Assembly: GCF_014873915.1 (NCBI RefSeq)
Contig: NZ_JADBEJ010000004.1
Span: 806,001 to 870,000, forward strand
Direction of reading: 5' to 3'
Source of the DNA: Amycolatopsis roodepoortensis
GTDB taxonomy: Bacteria; Actinomycetota; Actinomycetes; Mycobacteriales; Pseudonocardiaceae
Length of the DNA stretch: 64,000 nucleotides
Below, in pieces: positions 1-8,257 of the stretch. Position 1 is the first letter of the stretch. Each line of letters starts with the position of its first letter. Below the pieces are notes generated by a model. The model saw only the letters and a list, made by a program, of their open reading frames with translations. It searched no databases and had not been told where the DNA came from. The position numbers were made by a program, and so were the translations under genes.

Positions 1-507
1 AACCGCGACGCCCTGATGCCGACCCGGCGGCAACTCGAGGAAGCCGAGCCGATCGTGCGGGCGGCCACCGAACGGCTGCGTGGCCGCATGGAGATCATCT
101 ACGTCGTCGCCGACTACTACGAGAAGTACCCGAAGCCGTGCATGTACGGCTGGGGCGCACGGCAATTGACCGTGGCGCCCGACGGGAACGTGCTGCCGTG
201 TCCCGCGTCGACGGCGATCGAGACACTGGAATTCGACAACGTGCGCGACAGGCCGCTGGCGTGGATCTGGTACGAATCCGGCTCCTTCAACGCCTTCCGC
301 GGCGAGGACTGGATGCCGGACACCTGTGGCACGTGCGATCGGCGGGGGATCGACTTCGGCGGTTGCCGCTGCCAGGCGTTCCAGCTCACCGGTGACGCCT
401 CGGCGACGGATCCGGTGTGCTCGCGTTCGCCGCATCGAGAGGTCGTCGACCTCATTCTCGCCACGCGGGCGAAAACGGACGAGCTCGTGATGCGGACGCC
501 ACGATGA
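1..507 (+). CDS. pqqE: PqqE, PQQ biosynthesis radical SAM protein (3' part)
   Basis: This is the C-terminal part of PqqE, the radical-SAM enzyme that links the glutamate and tyrosine side chains of the PqqA peptide to start pyrroloquinoline quinone synthesis. The reading frame is open from base 1, so the radical SAM core lies upstream of the window. What remains is the SPASM-type domain. Its cysteine ladder is visible: CMYGWGARQ, VLPCPAS, DTCGTCDRRG, GGCRCQAF and DPVCSRS, which fits ligands for auxiliary iron-sulfur clusters. The stop overlaps the pqqB start by ATGA, so the two genes are translationally coupled. The family call is firm; only the start is unseen. Confidence 0.93.
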   Translation, partial: NRDALMPTRRQLEEAEPIVRAATERLRGRMEIIYVVADYYEKYPKPCMYGWGARQLTVAPDGNVLPCPASTAIETLEFDNVRDRPLAWIWYESGSFNAFRGEDWMPDTCGTCDRRGIDFGGCRCQAFQLTGDASATDPVCSRSPHREVVDLILATRAKTDELVMRTPR

Positions 508-1361
508 GGGTGATCCTGCTCGGCACCGCGGCGGGTGGCGGCTTCCCGCAGTGGAACTGCGCCTGCGCGCTGTGCGTTTCGGGCGCGCCGCCGCGCACGC
601 AGGACTGTGTGGCGGTGAGCGCGGACGGCGAGGGCTGGTACCTGCTCAACGTGTCGCCGGACATCCGCGCGCAGATCCTCGCCACGCCGCCCTTGCGTGC
701 CGGGCCGGGGCCCCGGGAAATCCCGCTGCCCGGGGTGTTGCTGACCGACGCCGAACTCGATCATTCACTCGGCCTGCTTCTCCTGCGGGAAGCGGGCGGT
801 CTGCCGGTGTGGGCGCCGGACGCCGTGCTGGGCGCGCTCTCCGAGCAGTTCCCGGCGCGGTCGATCATCGACGGTTACGGCGGCTGGGACTGGCTGCCGT
901 CGTCGGATGTCTCCATCGACGGTCTCCGCGTGAGCGTGCTACCCGTGAGCGACAAGCGGCCGAAGTACGCGCGTTCGTCCACTGAGGACGGTCCTTGGGT
1001 GGTGGCGTACCGGATCGAAGACGTCGAGACCGGTGGTGTCTTCGTTTACGCGCCCTGCCTGAAGAGCTGGCCGGACGGATTCGACGACTTCACCCGCGAT
1101 GCCGGACTGGTGCTGCTGGACGGGACCTTCTACGCGCCGGACGAGATGTCGGGCGCCACCGCGGCCGAGGCCGGCGCTCAACCGGCGATGGGCCATCTGC
1201 CGATCACCGGCAGCCTCGCGAAGCTCCGGCCCGGCCCTCGGTGGGCGTACACACATCTGAACAACACGAACCCGGTGGTCGATCCGGCGTCGCCCGAACA
1301 CGCCGCCGTGCTGGCCGGCGGCGCCTCGCTTCCCTTGGACGGTACCGAATTCAAGCTCTAG
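504..1361 (+). CDS. pqqB: PqqB, PQQ biosynthesis metallo-hydrolase
   Basis: PqqB is a metallo-beta-lactamase-fold protein of PQQ biosynthesis, associated with oxidation or hydroxylation of the tyrosine-derived intermediate. The start at 504 gives the family's typical N-terminus MRVILLGTAAGGGFPQWNC and about 285 residues, the usual length. The cysteine pair in WNCACALC matches the structural zinc site of PqqB. The ATGA overlap with pqqE supports this start over the longer upstream frame. The gene ends head-on against the aldo/keto reductase, and the two stop regions overlap by 4 bp. Confidence 0.95.
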   Translation: MRVILLGTAAGGGFPQWNCACALCVSGAPPRTQDCVAVSADGEGWYLLNVSPDIRAQILATPPLRAGPGPREIPLPGVLLTDAELDHSLGLLLLREAGGLPVWAPDAVLGALSEQFPARSIIDGYGGWDWLPSSDVSIDGLRVSVLPVSDKRPKYARSSTEDGPWVVAYRIEDVETGGVFVYAPCLKSWPDGFDDFTRDAGLVLLDGTFYAPDEMSGATAAEAGAQPAMGHLPITGSLAKLRPGPRWAYTHLNNTNPVVDPASPEHAAVLAGGASLPLDGTEFKL

Positions 1362-2332
1362 GCGACACCTTCGGGGCTCGCGCCCGACACGGGAACGGCG
1401 TCGGCCGTGAGCCGGTCGATCTCCACGAGATCGTCCGCGGTCAGGTCGATGCCGGCGGCGGCGAGACTGCCCTCGATGTTGGCCACCTTGCGCGCGCCCA
1501 CGATCGCGACGTGCACCCCCGGCTGGGCGAGTGTCCACGCGATCGCGAGCTGGCTGACGGAGATTCCTTTGCCCGCCGCGAATTCCTTGAGCCGGTCGAC
1601 GACGGCGAGATTGCGCCGGAAGGTCTCGCCGGTGAACGCCGACGACCGTGACCGCCAGTCGGTCTTCTCGAACGTCGTCTCCGTCGTGAAGGATCCGGTC
1701 AACAGTCCGCTGCCGAGTGGGCTGTACACGAGCACGCCGATGTCGTTCTCACGCGCGTACGGGAGAGGATCGGTTTCGATGTCGCGGCGGAAAAGGTGAT
1801 ACGGCGGCTGCAGGGTTTCCACGGGCCGGGTCTTGTCGAAGGCGGCCAGCGCCGCGGCGTCGTAGTTCGAAACTCCGACGTGCCGGATCTTCCCGGCGTC
1901 GACGAACTCCTGCAGGATCCCCGCCGTCACTTCGGCCGGAGTGCCTGGGTCGGGCCAGTGGATCTGGTAGAGGTCGATGTGGTCGACGTCGAGGAATCGG
2001 AGGCTGTCCTCGATGCCCTGCGTCAGCCAGTCACGCCGCGAGTCGCGCGGCCGTTCGGAACGAGGCTTGATGCCGCCCTTCGTGGCGATGACCAGGTTGT
2101 CGCGGTCGCGCTTGAGTTCCTCGCGCAGGGCCTTCCCCAGCATCGCTTCGGACTTCCCGAAACCATAGGCCTGTGCGGTGTCGAAGAAGTTCACCCCGAG
2201 TTCGCGGGCGTGGTGGATCGCCGCGATCGCCGCGTCCTCGTCGAACGAACCCCAGTCCCCGCCGAGCTGCCAAGTGCCGAAGGCGATCCTCGACACCTCG
2301 AGACCGCTCCTGCCCAATGTCGTCGTACGCAT
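1358..2332 (-). CDS. aldo/keto reductase
   Basis: A 324-residue NADPH-dependent aldo/keto reductase with a TIM-barrel fold. The start at 2332 gives MRTTTLGRSGLEVSRIAFGTW, the standard N-terminus of the family. The catalytic set is visible: D and Y in VNFFDTAQAYGFGKSE, K in IATKGG and H in YQIHWPD. It is a single-gene unit, divergent from the ArsR-MFS operon and convergent with pqqB. The substrate cannot be read from the sequence. The frame is open further upstream, but that extension has no family similarity and runs into the neighbouring promoter region. Confidence 0.9.
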   Translation of the reverse strand: MRTTTLGRSGLEVSRIAFGTWQLGGDWGSFDEDAAIAAIHHARELGVNFFDTAQAYGFGKSEAMLGKALREELKRDRDNLVIATKGGIKPRSERPRDSRRDWLTQGIEDSLRFLDVDHIDLYQIHWPDPGTPAEVTAGILQEFVDAGKIRHVGVSNYDAAALAAFDKTRPVETLQPPYHLFRRDIETDPLPYARENDIGVLVYSPLGSGLLTGSFTTETTFEKTDWRSRSSAFTGETFRRNLAVVDRLKEFAAGKGISVSQLAIAWTLAQPGVHVAIVGARKVANIEGSLAAAGIDLTADDLVEIDRLTADAVPVSGASPEGVA

Positions 2333-2439
2333 GTCTCCAGCAGAGCACAGACCTCGGATCACCGCACCGGATCTCCCGGCCAATGAAACCCCCAAATAAC
2401 TGTTTGACGGTTCGCGTCCCGGCAGTCGATACTCGTCCC

Positions 2440-2958
2440 ATGCCCGAGTCCCCCGGCCTCGACGAGCTGCGCGTCCTCGCCCATCCCGTCCGGCTGCGCA
2501 TTCTGTCCCTTTTGACCGGTGCCGCGATGAGCGCGGCCGAAGCCGCGCGCGAACTCGGTGAGACACAAGCGAATGTCAGCTATCACCTGCGGCGGTTGCA
2601 CGAGGCCGGCCTGCTGGACGTCGTCGAGGAGGTCCGGATCCGGGGTGGGCTGGCGAAACGCTACCGGCACGACCCGGAGTCCGGATCGCGGTTCACCTCG
2701 GCGAATCCGCGGGAGGAACAGCTCCTCATCGCGACAATGGCCGAAGAACTCAAGCGCCGCAGCGAATTCCGCGTTCCCGGCAAACCGGGGTCGACGAGCG
2801 ACGCGGAGATGTGGGTCGACCGCGAGACCTGGGGGAAGGCGCTCGAACACGCCCGCGAACTGAGCGACCTTCTGCACTCCGCCGCGAAGCCGCCCCGCAC
2901 CCGGGGCACGATCCCGGTCAGCGCGACGGTCTCGCTGTTCGAAATGAGGCGACGGTGA
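2440..2958 (+). CDS. ArsR-family transcriptional regulator
   Basis: A 172-residue winged-helix regulator. The HTH is clear near the N-terminus (LRVLAHPVRLRILSLLTG, then AAEAARELGETQANVSYHLRRL). The rest is a helical C-terminal region with no metal-binding cysteine motif, so a metal sensor is unlikely. It overlaps the MFS start by GTGA and is the first gene of a two-gene operon, so it probably controls that transporter. Upstream, TTGACG at 2404-2409 and GATACT at 2428-2433 lie six bases before the ATG, which predicts a leaderless mRNA and supports this start. Confidence 0.88.
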   Translation: MPESPGLDELRVLAHPVRLRILSLLTGAAMSAAEAARELGETQANVSYHLRRLHEAGLLDVVEEVRIRGGLAKRYRHDPESGSRFTSANPREEQLLIATMAEELKRRSEFRVPGKPGSTSDAEMWVDRETWGKALEHARELSDLLHSAAKPPRTRGTIPVSATVSLFEMRRR

Positions 2959-4175
2959 CGTCCCTGCGCGAACCACTACGCCATCACAACTTCCGCTGGC
3001 TGATCGGCGGCCGCACGTTCGGGGAGTTCGGCAACGCCGTCGCCCCGCTCGCGCTCGCGTTCGCGGTGATCGACCTGACCGGTTCGGCCGTCGACATCGG
3101 CATCGTCGTCGGCGCGCGGTCCGTGGCGAGCGTGGTCCTGCTGCTGTTCGGCGGGGTGCTGGCGGACCGGCTGCCGAGGTCGGTGATCCTGCAGGGCACC
3201 GAACTCGCCGCCACGCTGACCCAGGCGGTCATCGCGGCGAGCGTCCTTTGTGGATTCGCGTCGATCCCGCTGCTGGTCGGCCTGAGCGTGGTCAACGGCG
3301 CGGTGGCCGCGATCTCCGCACCGGCGTCGGCGTCGCTCACCCCACTGACCGTGCCCGCCACCCTGCTCGCGCAGGCCAACGCGCTGGCCAGACTGTTGTC
3401 GAACTCCGGCCGGATCGCCGGCGCCGGGCTCGGCGGGATCCTCGTCACCGCGGTCGGCCCCGGCTGGGCGCTCGCCGGGAACGCGCTGCTGTTCCTGGGC
3501 TCCGCCCTGTCCTACCGGTGCATCCGCCTCAGCCGCCGGGAACGGATCCCCGGCAGCCGCCCGCTGGCGGAACTCGTCGAAGGCTGGCACGAGTTCCGGT
3601 CGCGCACCTGGGTGTGGGTCGTGGTCGTGCAGTTCATGGTGGTGAACGCCGTCATCGCCGGAGGGATCGCGGTGCTCGGCCCCGTCGTCGCCGACGGCAC
3701 TTTCGGACGCTCCGGCTGGGGATTCGCCCTCGCCGCGCAGACGATCGGCTCACTCGTCGGCGGGATCCTCGTGGCCCGATGGCAGCCGCGGCGCGCGCTG
3801 TTCGTCGGTGTCGCGGTGATCCTCTTCGAGGCGCCTCCCCTGATCCTCCTCGGCCAGGCTCCCTTGCTGCCGCTGCTGCTGGCGGCCATGTTCGTCTCCG
3901 GGCTGGCGATCGAGCAGTTCGTGGTCGCGTGGGACGTCTCGCTGCAGGAGAACGTGCCCGAGGACAAACTCGCGCGCGTCTACTCCTACGACATGCTCGG
4001 TTCCTTCATCGCCCTGCCCCTCGGGCAGATGGCGGCCGGGCCCGCCGCGCAGCACTTCGGGGTCAGCACCACCTTGCTCGCGTGCGCCGCGCTGGTCGTG
4101 GCCGCCACCGGTCTCGCGCTGTGCAGCGGCCAGGTGCGCGGCCTGGTCCGGAAGTCCCACGCCGCGCAGCCCTGA
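2955..4175 (+). CDS. MFS transporter
   Basis: A 406-residue major facilitator superfamily protein with about twelve hydrophobic segments, of the DHA3/enterobactin-exporter-like group. The GTG start overlaps the ArsR stop and begins VTSLREPLRHHNFRWLIGGRTFGEFG, a typical cytoplasmic lead into helix 1. The inter-helix motif GGVLADRLPRSVIL is the MFS signature loop. It is co-transcribed with the ArsR regulator, which suggests inducible efflux of a small molecule. The substrate is unknown. A half-size palindrome follows the stop at 4197-4213. Confidence 0.88.
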   Translation: MTSLREPLRHHNFRWLIGGRTFGEFGNAVAPLALAFAVIDLTGSAVDIGIVVGARSVASVVLLLFGGVLADRLPRSVILQGTELAATLTQAVIAASVLCGFASIPLLVGLSVVNGAVAAISAPASASLTPLTVPATLLAQANALARLLSNSGRIAGAGLGGILVTAVGPGWALAGNALLFLGSALSYRCIRLSRRERIPGSRPLAELVEGWHEFRSRTWVWVVVVQFMVVNAVIAGGIAVLGPVVADGTFGRSGWGFALAAQTIGSLVGGILVARWQPRRALFVGVAVILFEAPPLILLGQAPLLPLLLAAMFVSGLAIEQFVVAWDVSLQENVPEDKLARVYSYDMLGSFIALPLGQMAAGPAAQHFGVSTTLLACAALVVAATGLALCSGQVRGLVRKSHAAQP

Positions 4176-4196
4176 CCCGTCGCCCCGCGAAGTGGT

Positions 4197-4213
4197 AGCA
4201 AAGGTCCCTTGCT
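4197..4213. repeat. single-arm palindrome between convergent genes
   Basis: AGCAAAGGTCCCTTGCT is a 17-bp near-perfect palindrome in the 51-bp gap between the MFS transporter and the amidase, whose 3' ends face each other. The same 17 bases recur at 62973-62989 and, with one change, at 54799-54815. It looks like one arm of the nested-palindrome family described at other gene ends, and it could act as a bidirectional terminator hairpin. Confidence 0.6.
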
Positions 4214-4226
4214 CCCTTTCCGCAGG

Positions 4227-5603
4227 TCACGGCCAGGGACGGACCTCCTCGAGGAGCTTCGCGACCGCGAGCACCAGGTCGTCGGAGTGCCGCGGGCCGA
4301 CGATCTGCAGGCCGACCGGGAGGCCCCGCGAGGTGCGGCCCGCCGGCACGCTGATGGCGGGCTGCTGGGTCATGTTGAACGGGTAGGTGAACGGCGTCCA
4401 GTCCGGCCAGCTGCTCAGCCCGCTGCCCGGCGGCACCTCGTGCCCGGCTTCGAAGGCGGTGATCGGGAGGGTCGGTGTGATCAGCACGTCGTAGCGCGTG
4501 TGGAACTCGCCCATCAGGATGCCCAGCGCGGCCCGCTCGGCGTTGGCGCCGAGGTAGTCGCTCGCGGAGAAGGTCTTGCCGAGTTCCCACACCTTCCGCA
4601 GCCCGGGATCGACCTTCGTCTCCGAACCGGCGGGGAAGGTGTCCAGCCACTTGGCCGCACCTGTCGACCACAGGATGTCGAAGGCCGCTTTCGGGTCGGT
4701 GAAACCGGGATCGGTCTCTTCGATGTGCAGGCCCGCGTCGCCCAGCGACCGGACCGCCGACTTGACGATCTCCGCGACCTCCGGGTCGACGTCGACGTAG
4801 CCGAGCGTCGGCGAGTAGGCGGCGATCAGCCCGCGCACGTCCCGGCGGACGGCCTCGCGATAGGTCGAGACCGGCGGGGCGAGCGCGGCCGGGTCGCGGT
4901 GATCGGGCAGCGCGAGGACGTCGAGGAGCAGCGCCGTGTCGTCGACCGAACGCGCCATCGGGCCGGCGTGCGAAAGCGGTCCGAACGGGCTCGCCGGGAA
5001 CAGCGGGATCCGGCCGTGTGTCGGTTTCAGCCCGACGATTCCGCAGAACGAAGCCGGGATCCGGATCGAGCCGCCGCCATCGGTGCCGACGGAGAGTTCA
5101 CCCATCCCCGCCGCGACGGCCGCGGCGCTGCCCCCGCTCGAACCGCCCGCCGTCGTCGACGGGTCGATCGGGTTGCGGGTGATCCCGGTCAGCGTGTTGT
5201 CGGTGACGCCCTTCCACGCCAGCTCCGGCGTCGTGGTCTTTCCCAGCAGCACCAAGCCGTTCTCACGCAGCCGCGCGGTGACCGGGCTGTCGACGTCCCA
5301 CGGCTGGTCCGGGTCGATGCATCGCGAACCGCGCAACGTCGGCCAGCCCTGGGTCAGGAACATGTCCTTGATCGAGGCCGGAACGCCGTCGAGCCAGCCG
5401 ATCGGGTTGCCGTCCCGCCAGCGGATCTCGGACGCTTTCGCCTGTTCGAGCGCGCCGTCGGCGTCGACCAGGCAAAAGGCGTTGGTCTCGCCGTCGCGTT
5501 CCTCGATGGCGCGCAAGGCGTTCTGGGTGGCCTCGACCGGCGACAGCTCTCCGGTGGCATACGCCGCGACGAGCTCGCTCGCGGTCGACTTGGTGTCGTT
5601 CAT
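4227..5603 (-). CDS. amidase (amidase signature family)
   Basis: A 458-residue amidase signature enzyme that hydrolyses an amide to a carboxylate and ammonia. The Ser-cisSer-Lys triad is recognisable: K79 in GVPASIKD, the serines of GGSSGGS near 153-159, and S179 in GTDGGGSIRIPAS. The length is normal. It lies 7 bp downstream of the D-2-hydroxyacid dehydrogenase on the same strand, so the two form an operon that starts from the GATTGTCAACAATC-controlled divergent promoter near 6600. That ties it to the catabolic regulon, where it may release a carboxylic acid from an amide substrate. The real substrate is unknown. Confidence 0.9.
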   Translation of the reverse strand: MNDTKSTASELVAAYATGELSPVEATQNALRAIEERDGETNAFCLVDADGALEQAKASEIRWRDGNPIGWLDGVPASIKDMFLTQGWPTLRGSRCIDPDQPWDVDSPVTARLRENGLVLLGKTTTPELAWKGVTDNTLTGITRNPIDPSTTAGGSSGGSAAAVAAGMGELSVGTDGGGSIRIPASFCGIVGLKPTHGRIPLFPASPFGPLSHAGPMARSVDDTALLLDVLALPDHRDPAALAPPVSTYREAVRRDVRGLIAAYSPTLGYVDVDPEVAEIVKSAVRSLGDAGLHIEETDPGFTDPKAAFDILWSTGAAKWLDTFPAGSETKVDPGLRKVWELGKTFSASDYLGANAERAALGILMGEFHTRYDVLITPTLPITAFEAGHEVPPGSGLSSWPDWTPFTYPFNMTQQPAISVPAGRTSRGLPVGLQIVGPRHSDDLVLAVAKLLEEVRPWP

Positions 5604-5610
5604 CCGGCCC

Positions 5611-6600
5611 CTAACCTTGGCGAAGCGTCTCCGACGGCACGTACCCGAGCTGCTTGTCCACGACGTTGCGCAGCGGCTCCCCCGCGCGCCAGCGACGGAA
5701 GTTGTCCGCGAACACCTCTACCAGAGTATTACGCCAGCCGACGAAGTCGCCCGACATATGCGGCGAGATCAGCACGTTCTCCATAGTCCACAAAGGACTG
5801 TCGGAGGGCAGTGGCTCGGTGTCGAAGACGTCGAGCGCCGCGCCGCCGAGCGGCCCGTCCCGCAGTGCGCCGATCAGGTCCGAGGTGACGACCAGTTCGC
5901 CGCGGCCGACGTTGATGAACCGCGCTCCGGGCTTCATCGCGGCGAAGGTCTCGGCGTCGAACATGCCCTTCGTCTGCTCGGTCAACGGCGCGACCGCGAC
6001 GACGTAGTCCGCCCCGGGAAGGTGGCGCGCGAGGTCCGAAGACGCGTACACGTCCCCGAAGTCGGGATCGTCCTCACGAGGACGACGTCCGACGCCCGCC
6101 ACCGACATCCCGGCCGCCCGCAGCAGCCGCGCGATCGACCGGCCGATCGGACCCGTGCCGACCACGAGGACCCGGCGGCCGGAGATCCGCTCGCTCTCGC
6201 GGTGCTTCCACTGCTTTCGCCGCTGCAGGTCCCACGAACGAACGAAGTCTTTGGCGAACGCGAGGACGACTCCGAGGACGTACTCGGCGATGGCCCCGTC
6301 GAAGACCCCTCGGGAGTTGGTGAGCACGACGTCGCTCTCCTGCAGCCCCGGGAAGAGGACGGGGTCGACGCCCGCACTGGCGATGTGCAGCCAGCGCAGC
6401 TTGTCGGCCGCGTGCCAGGCGCCCGGGACGGCGGTCGAAAGGAAGTCGTAGACGAAGAACGCGTCGGCTCCGGATAACGCGTCAGCCAACCCGGCCTCGC
6501 CGGTGTAACGAACCACCGCTCGGTCTTCGATAGCGCGCATGTCCGGTGGGCGCGTGTCTCCGCAGAGCACCGCCAGCACAGGGGTCTCCGAGGCGATCAC
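5611..6600 (-). CDS. D-2-hydroxyacid dehydrogenase
   Basis: A 329-residue NAD(P)-dependent D-isomer 2-hydroxyacid dehydrogenase, interconverting a 2-keto acid and a D-2-hydroxy acid. The Rossmann motif is VVGTGPIGRSIARLL. The catalytic residues are R in NVGRGELV, E in FDTEPLPSD and H in LISPHMSG. The GTG start at 6600 is strongly supported: on the minus strand TTGACA, a 17-bp spacer and TACGGT end six bases before it, giving a leaderless promoter. The frame extends further upstream but would cross that promoter. It is the first gene of an operon with the amidase and divergent from the maleate-isomerase-like gene. Confidence 0.9.
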   Translation of the reverse strand: MIASETPVLAVLCGDTRPPDMRAIEDRAVVRYTGEAGLADALSGADAFFVYDFLSTAVPGAWHAADKLRWLHIASAGVDPVLFPGLQESDVVLTNSRGVFDGAIAEYVLGVVLAFAKDFVRSWDLQRRKQWKHRESERISGRRVLVVGTGPIGRSIARLLRAAGMSVAGVGRRPREDDPDFGDVYASSDLARHLPGADYVVAVAPLTEQTKGMFDAETFAAMKPGARFINVGRGELVVTSDLIGALRDGPLGGAALDVFDTEPLPSDSPLWTMENVLISPHMSGDFVGWRNTLVEVFADNFRRWRAGEPLRNVVDKQLGYVPSETLRQG

Positions 6601-6601
6601 G

Positions 6602-6640
6602 TTGACACCGTAAAAGTGGCTCGTATGATTGTCAACAATC
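6602..6640. promoter_or_regulatory. divergent promoter with GntR-type operator GATTGTCAACAATC
   Basis: Plus strand: TTGACA (6602-6607), 16 bp, TATGAT (6624-6629), near consensus. Minus strand: TTGACA (6635-6630), 17 bp, TACGGT (6612-6607), then six bases to the GTG at 6600. The palindrome GATTGTCAACAATC (6627-6640) covers the plus -10 and the minus -35, so one bound repressor would silence both directions. The same palindrome recurs at 7453-7466 and 12669-12682. The GntR protein encoded at 8258 is the obvious candidate ligand-responsive repressor; that link is an inference. Confidence 0.82.
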
Positions 6641-6698
6641 CGAGGAACGACCCCCGGAGCACCGGACTGTGACAGCAGAAGTTTCCGGAGGCTGAGAC

Positions 6699-7439
6699 TT
6701 GGATTTCGACTTACTGGAGTTCGAAGGCCCGTTGGCGCAGCGCGGTATCGGCGTGATCGCCCCCTTCGACCTGGCCCTGGAACGCGAGCTGTGGCGCTGG
6801 GTGCCCATGGAGGTCTCCCTCCACCTGGCCCGGACACCGTACGAGCCCGTGCCCGTCAGCATGGAGATGGCCCAGCTCGTCAGCGACAGCAGGCATCTCG
6901 CCGCCGCCACGCGGGACGTGCTCCACGTGGAGCCCGAAGTCGTCGCTTATCTGTGCACCTCCGGCAGTTTCGTCAACGGTGTGGACTACGAACGTTCTCT
7001 GACCAAGGCGATCTGCGACGCGGGCGCGACGGACGCCGTCACCACGTCCGGAGCACTGGCGGAGGTCCTGCATCAGCTCGACCTCCACCGGGTCTCGGTG
7101 CTCACCCCCTACGACGGCGACCTGACCGGGAAGCTGCACGACTTCCTGGCCGAGCTCGGCGTCGACACCGTCTCGAGCGACCATCTCGGCCTGGGTGGCG
7201 GTATCTGGAAGGTCAGCTACCGGACCATCGCCGAGCGCATCCTCGCCGCCGACCACGCCGACGCCGAAGCCATCTTCGTCAGCTGCACCAACCTCCCCAC
7301 CTACGATCTGATCGAGCCACTCGAAAGCGCGCTCGGCAAACCGGTCCTCACCGCGAATCAGCTCACCATGTGGGCCTGCCTCCGGCGGATGAACCTGCCG
7401 ATCGTCGGGCCCGGCAAGTGGCTCCGGGAGGTCGACTGA
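6699..7439 (+). CDS. maleate isomerase / arylmalonate decarboxylase family protein (two-cysteine form)
   Basis: A 246-residue member of the Asp/Glu racemase superfamily closest to maleate cis-trans isomerase and arylmalonate decarboxylase. It keeps both active-site cysteines, in YLCTSGSF and SCTNLPTYD, as maleate isomerase does. The TTG start at 6699 is chosen because GGAG lies eight bases upstream and the next sequence is the family N-terminus. It is the first gene of a unit with the paralogue at 7484 and the GntR regulator, controlled by the operator at 6627-6640. Possible roles are maleate to fumarate isomerisation or racemisation/decarboxylation of a related diacid. Confidence 0.82.
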   Translation: MDFDLLEFEGPLAQRGIGVIAPFDLALERELWRWVPMEVSLHLARTPYEPVPVSMEMAQLVSDSRHLAAATRDVLHVEPEVVAYLCTSGSFVNGVDYERSLTKAICDAGATDAVTTSGALAEVLHQLDLHRVSVLTPYDGDLTGKLHDFLAELGVDTVSSDHLGLGGGIWKVSYRTIAERILAADHADAEAIFVSCTNLPTYDLIEPLESALGKPVLTANQLTMWACLRRMNLPIVGPGKWLREVD

Positions 7440-7452
7440 CCTCTTCGCCTAC

Positions 7453-7466
7453 GATTGTCGACAATC
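7453..7466. promoter_or_regulatory. GntR-type operator GATTGTCGACAATC
   Basis: A perfect 14-bp palindrome in the 44-bp gap between the two isomerase-family genes. It overlaps a TACGAT -10-like hexamer (7450-7455) and ends 17 bp before the start codon of the second gene, with GGAGG at 7475-7479 in between. No convincing -35 hexamer is visible. The site could be an internal repressor-controlled promoter for the second gene plus the regulator, giving GntR autoregulation. Confidence 0.78.
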
Positions 7467-7483
7467 TGCCCTCCGGAGGTTCC

Positions 7484-8254
7484 GTGCCCATCACGCCGTT
7501 CGCCCCACCCGAGCCGCCGTCCGAGACGACCACCATCGGGTTCATCTACCCCGATCACGCGGCCGAAGACGACTACCCGCTCGCGGAACAGCTCCTCGGC
7601 GGGGACATGGCCGGGATCAAGCTGCCGGTCGAGCACATCTACGGAACCGATCTGCACGCCGTTCCCGAGCTCTTGGACCTCGGCAGCGAAAGCCGGCTCG
7701 CCGACGGCGCCGCGCTCCTGGCCAAACACGAACCCGACGCGGTGGTGTGGGCGTGCACCAGCGGCAGTTTCGTCTACGGCTGGGAAGGCGCCCGCGATCA
7801 GGCCGACCGGCTCTCCGCCGTCGCAGGTGTCCCGGCGTCGAGCACTTCCTTCGCCTTCGTCAACGCCGCGCGGGCCCTCGGTGTCCGGCGGGTCGCGGTC
7901 GCCGCCAGCTACCCGGACGACGTCGCCCGGCTGTTCGTCGAGTTCCTCGGCGCGGGCGGGGTCGAAGTGGTCTCGATGGGCAGCGCGGACATCGACACCG
8001 CGGCCGAGGTCGGCGAACTCAGCCCGGAAGCCGTCGTCGAGCTCGCGGTGAGCCGGGACCACCCGGCCGCCGACGCGCTGCTCGTCCCCGACACCGCCAT
8101 GCGGACGCTCGGCGAGATCAACACGCTCGAAACCAGGCTCGGCAAGCCCGTGCTGACCGCCAACCAGGTCACCGTCTGGGAAGGGTTGCGGCTCACCGGG
8201 AAGTCGCCGCTCGTCCGCACACTGGGCGCGCTGTTCGGGAGAAGGGACCACTGA
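7484..8254 (+). CDS. Asp/Glu racemase-superfamily protein (one-cysteine paralogue)
   Basis: A 256-residue paralogue of the preceding protein. The first active-site cysteine is kept (WACTSGSF), but the second position reads LVPDTAMRTL, so the second catalytic cysteine is missing. In maleate isomerase both cysteines are used; in arylmalonate decarboxylase only the second is kept. This protein keeps only the first, which is the opposite pattern. It may have a different reaction or work as a partner of the upstream protein. The GTG start at 7484 has GGAGG five bases upstream. The stop lies 3 bp before the GntR start. Confidence 0.8.
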   Translation: MPITPFAPPEPPSETTTIGFIYPDHAAEDDYPLAEQLLGGDMAGIKLPVEHIYGTDLHAVPELLDLGSESRLADGAALLAKHEPDAVVWACTSGSFVYGWEGARDQADRLSAVAGVPASSTSFAFVNAARALGVRRVAVAASYPDDVARLFVEFLGAGGVEVVSMGSADIDTAAEVGELSPEAVVELAVSRDHPAADALLVPDTAMRTLGEINTLETRLGKPVLTANQVTVWEGLRLTGKSPLVRTLGALFGRRDH

Positions 8255-8257
8255 ACC

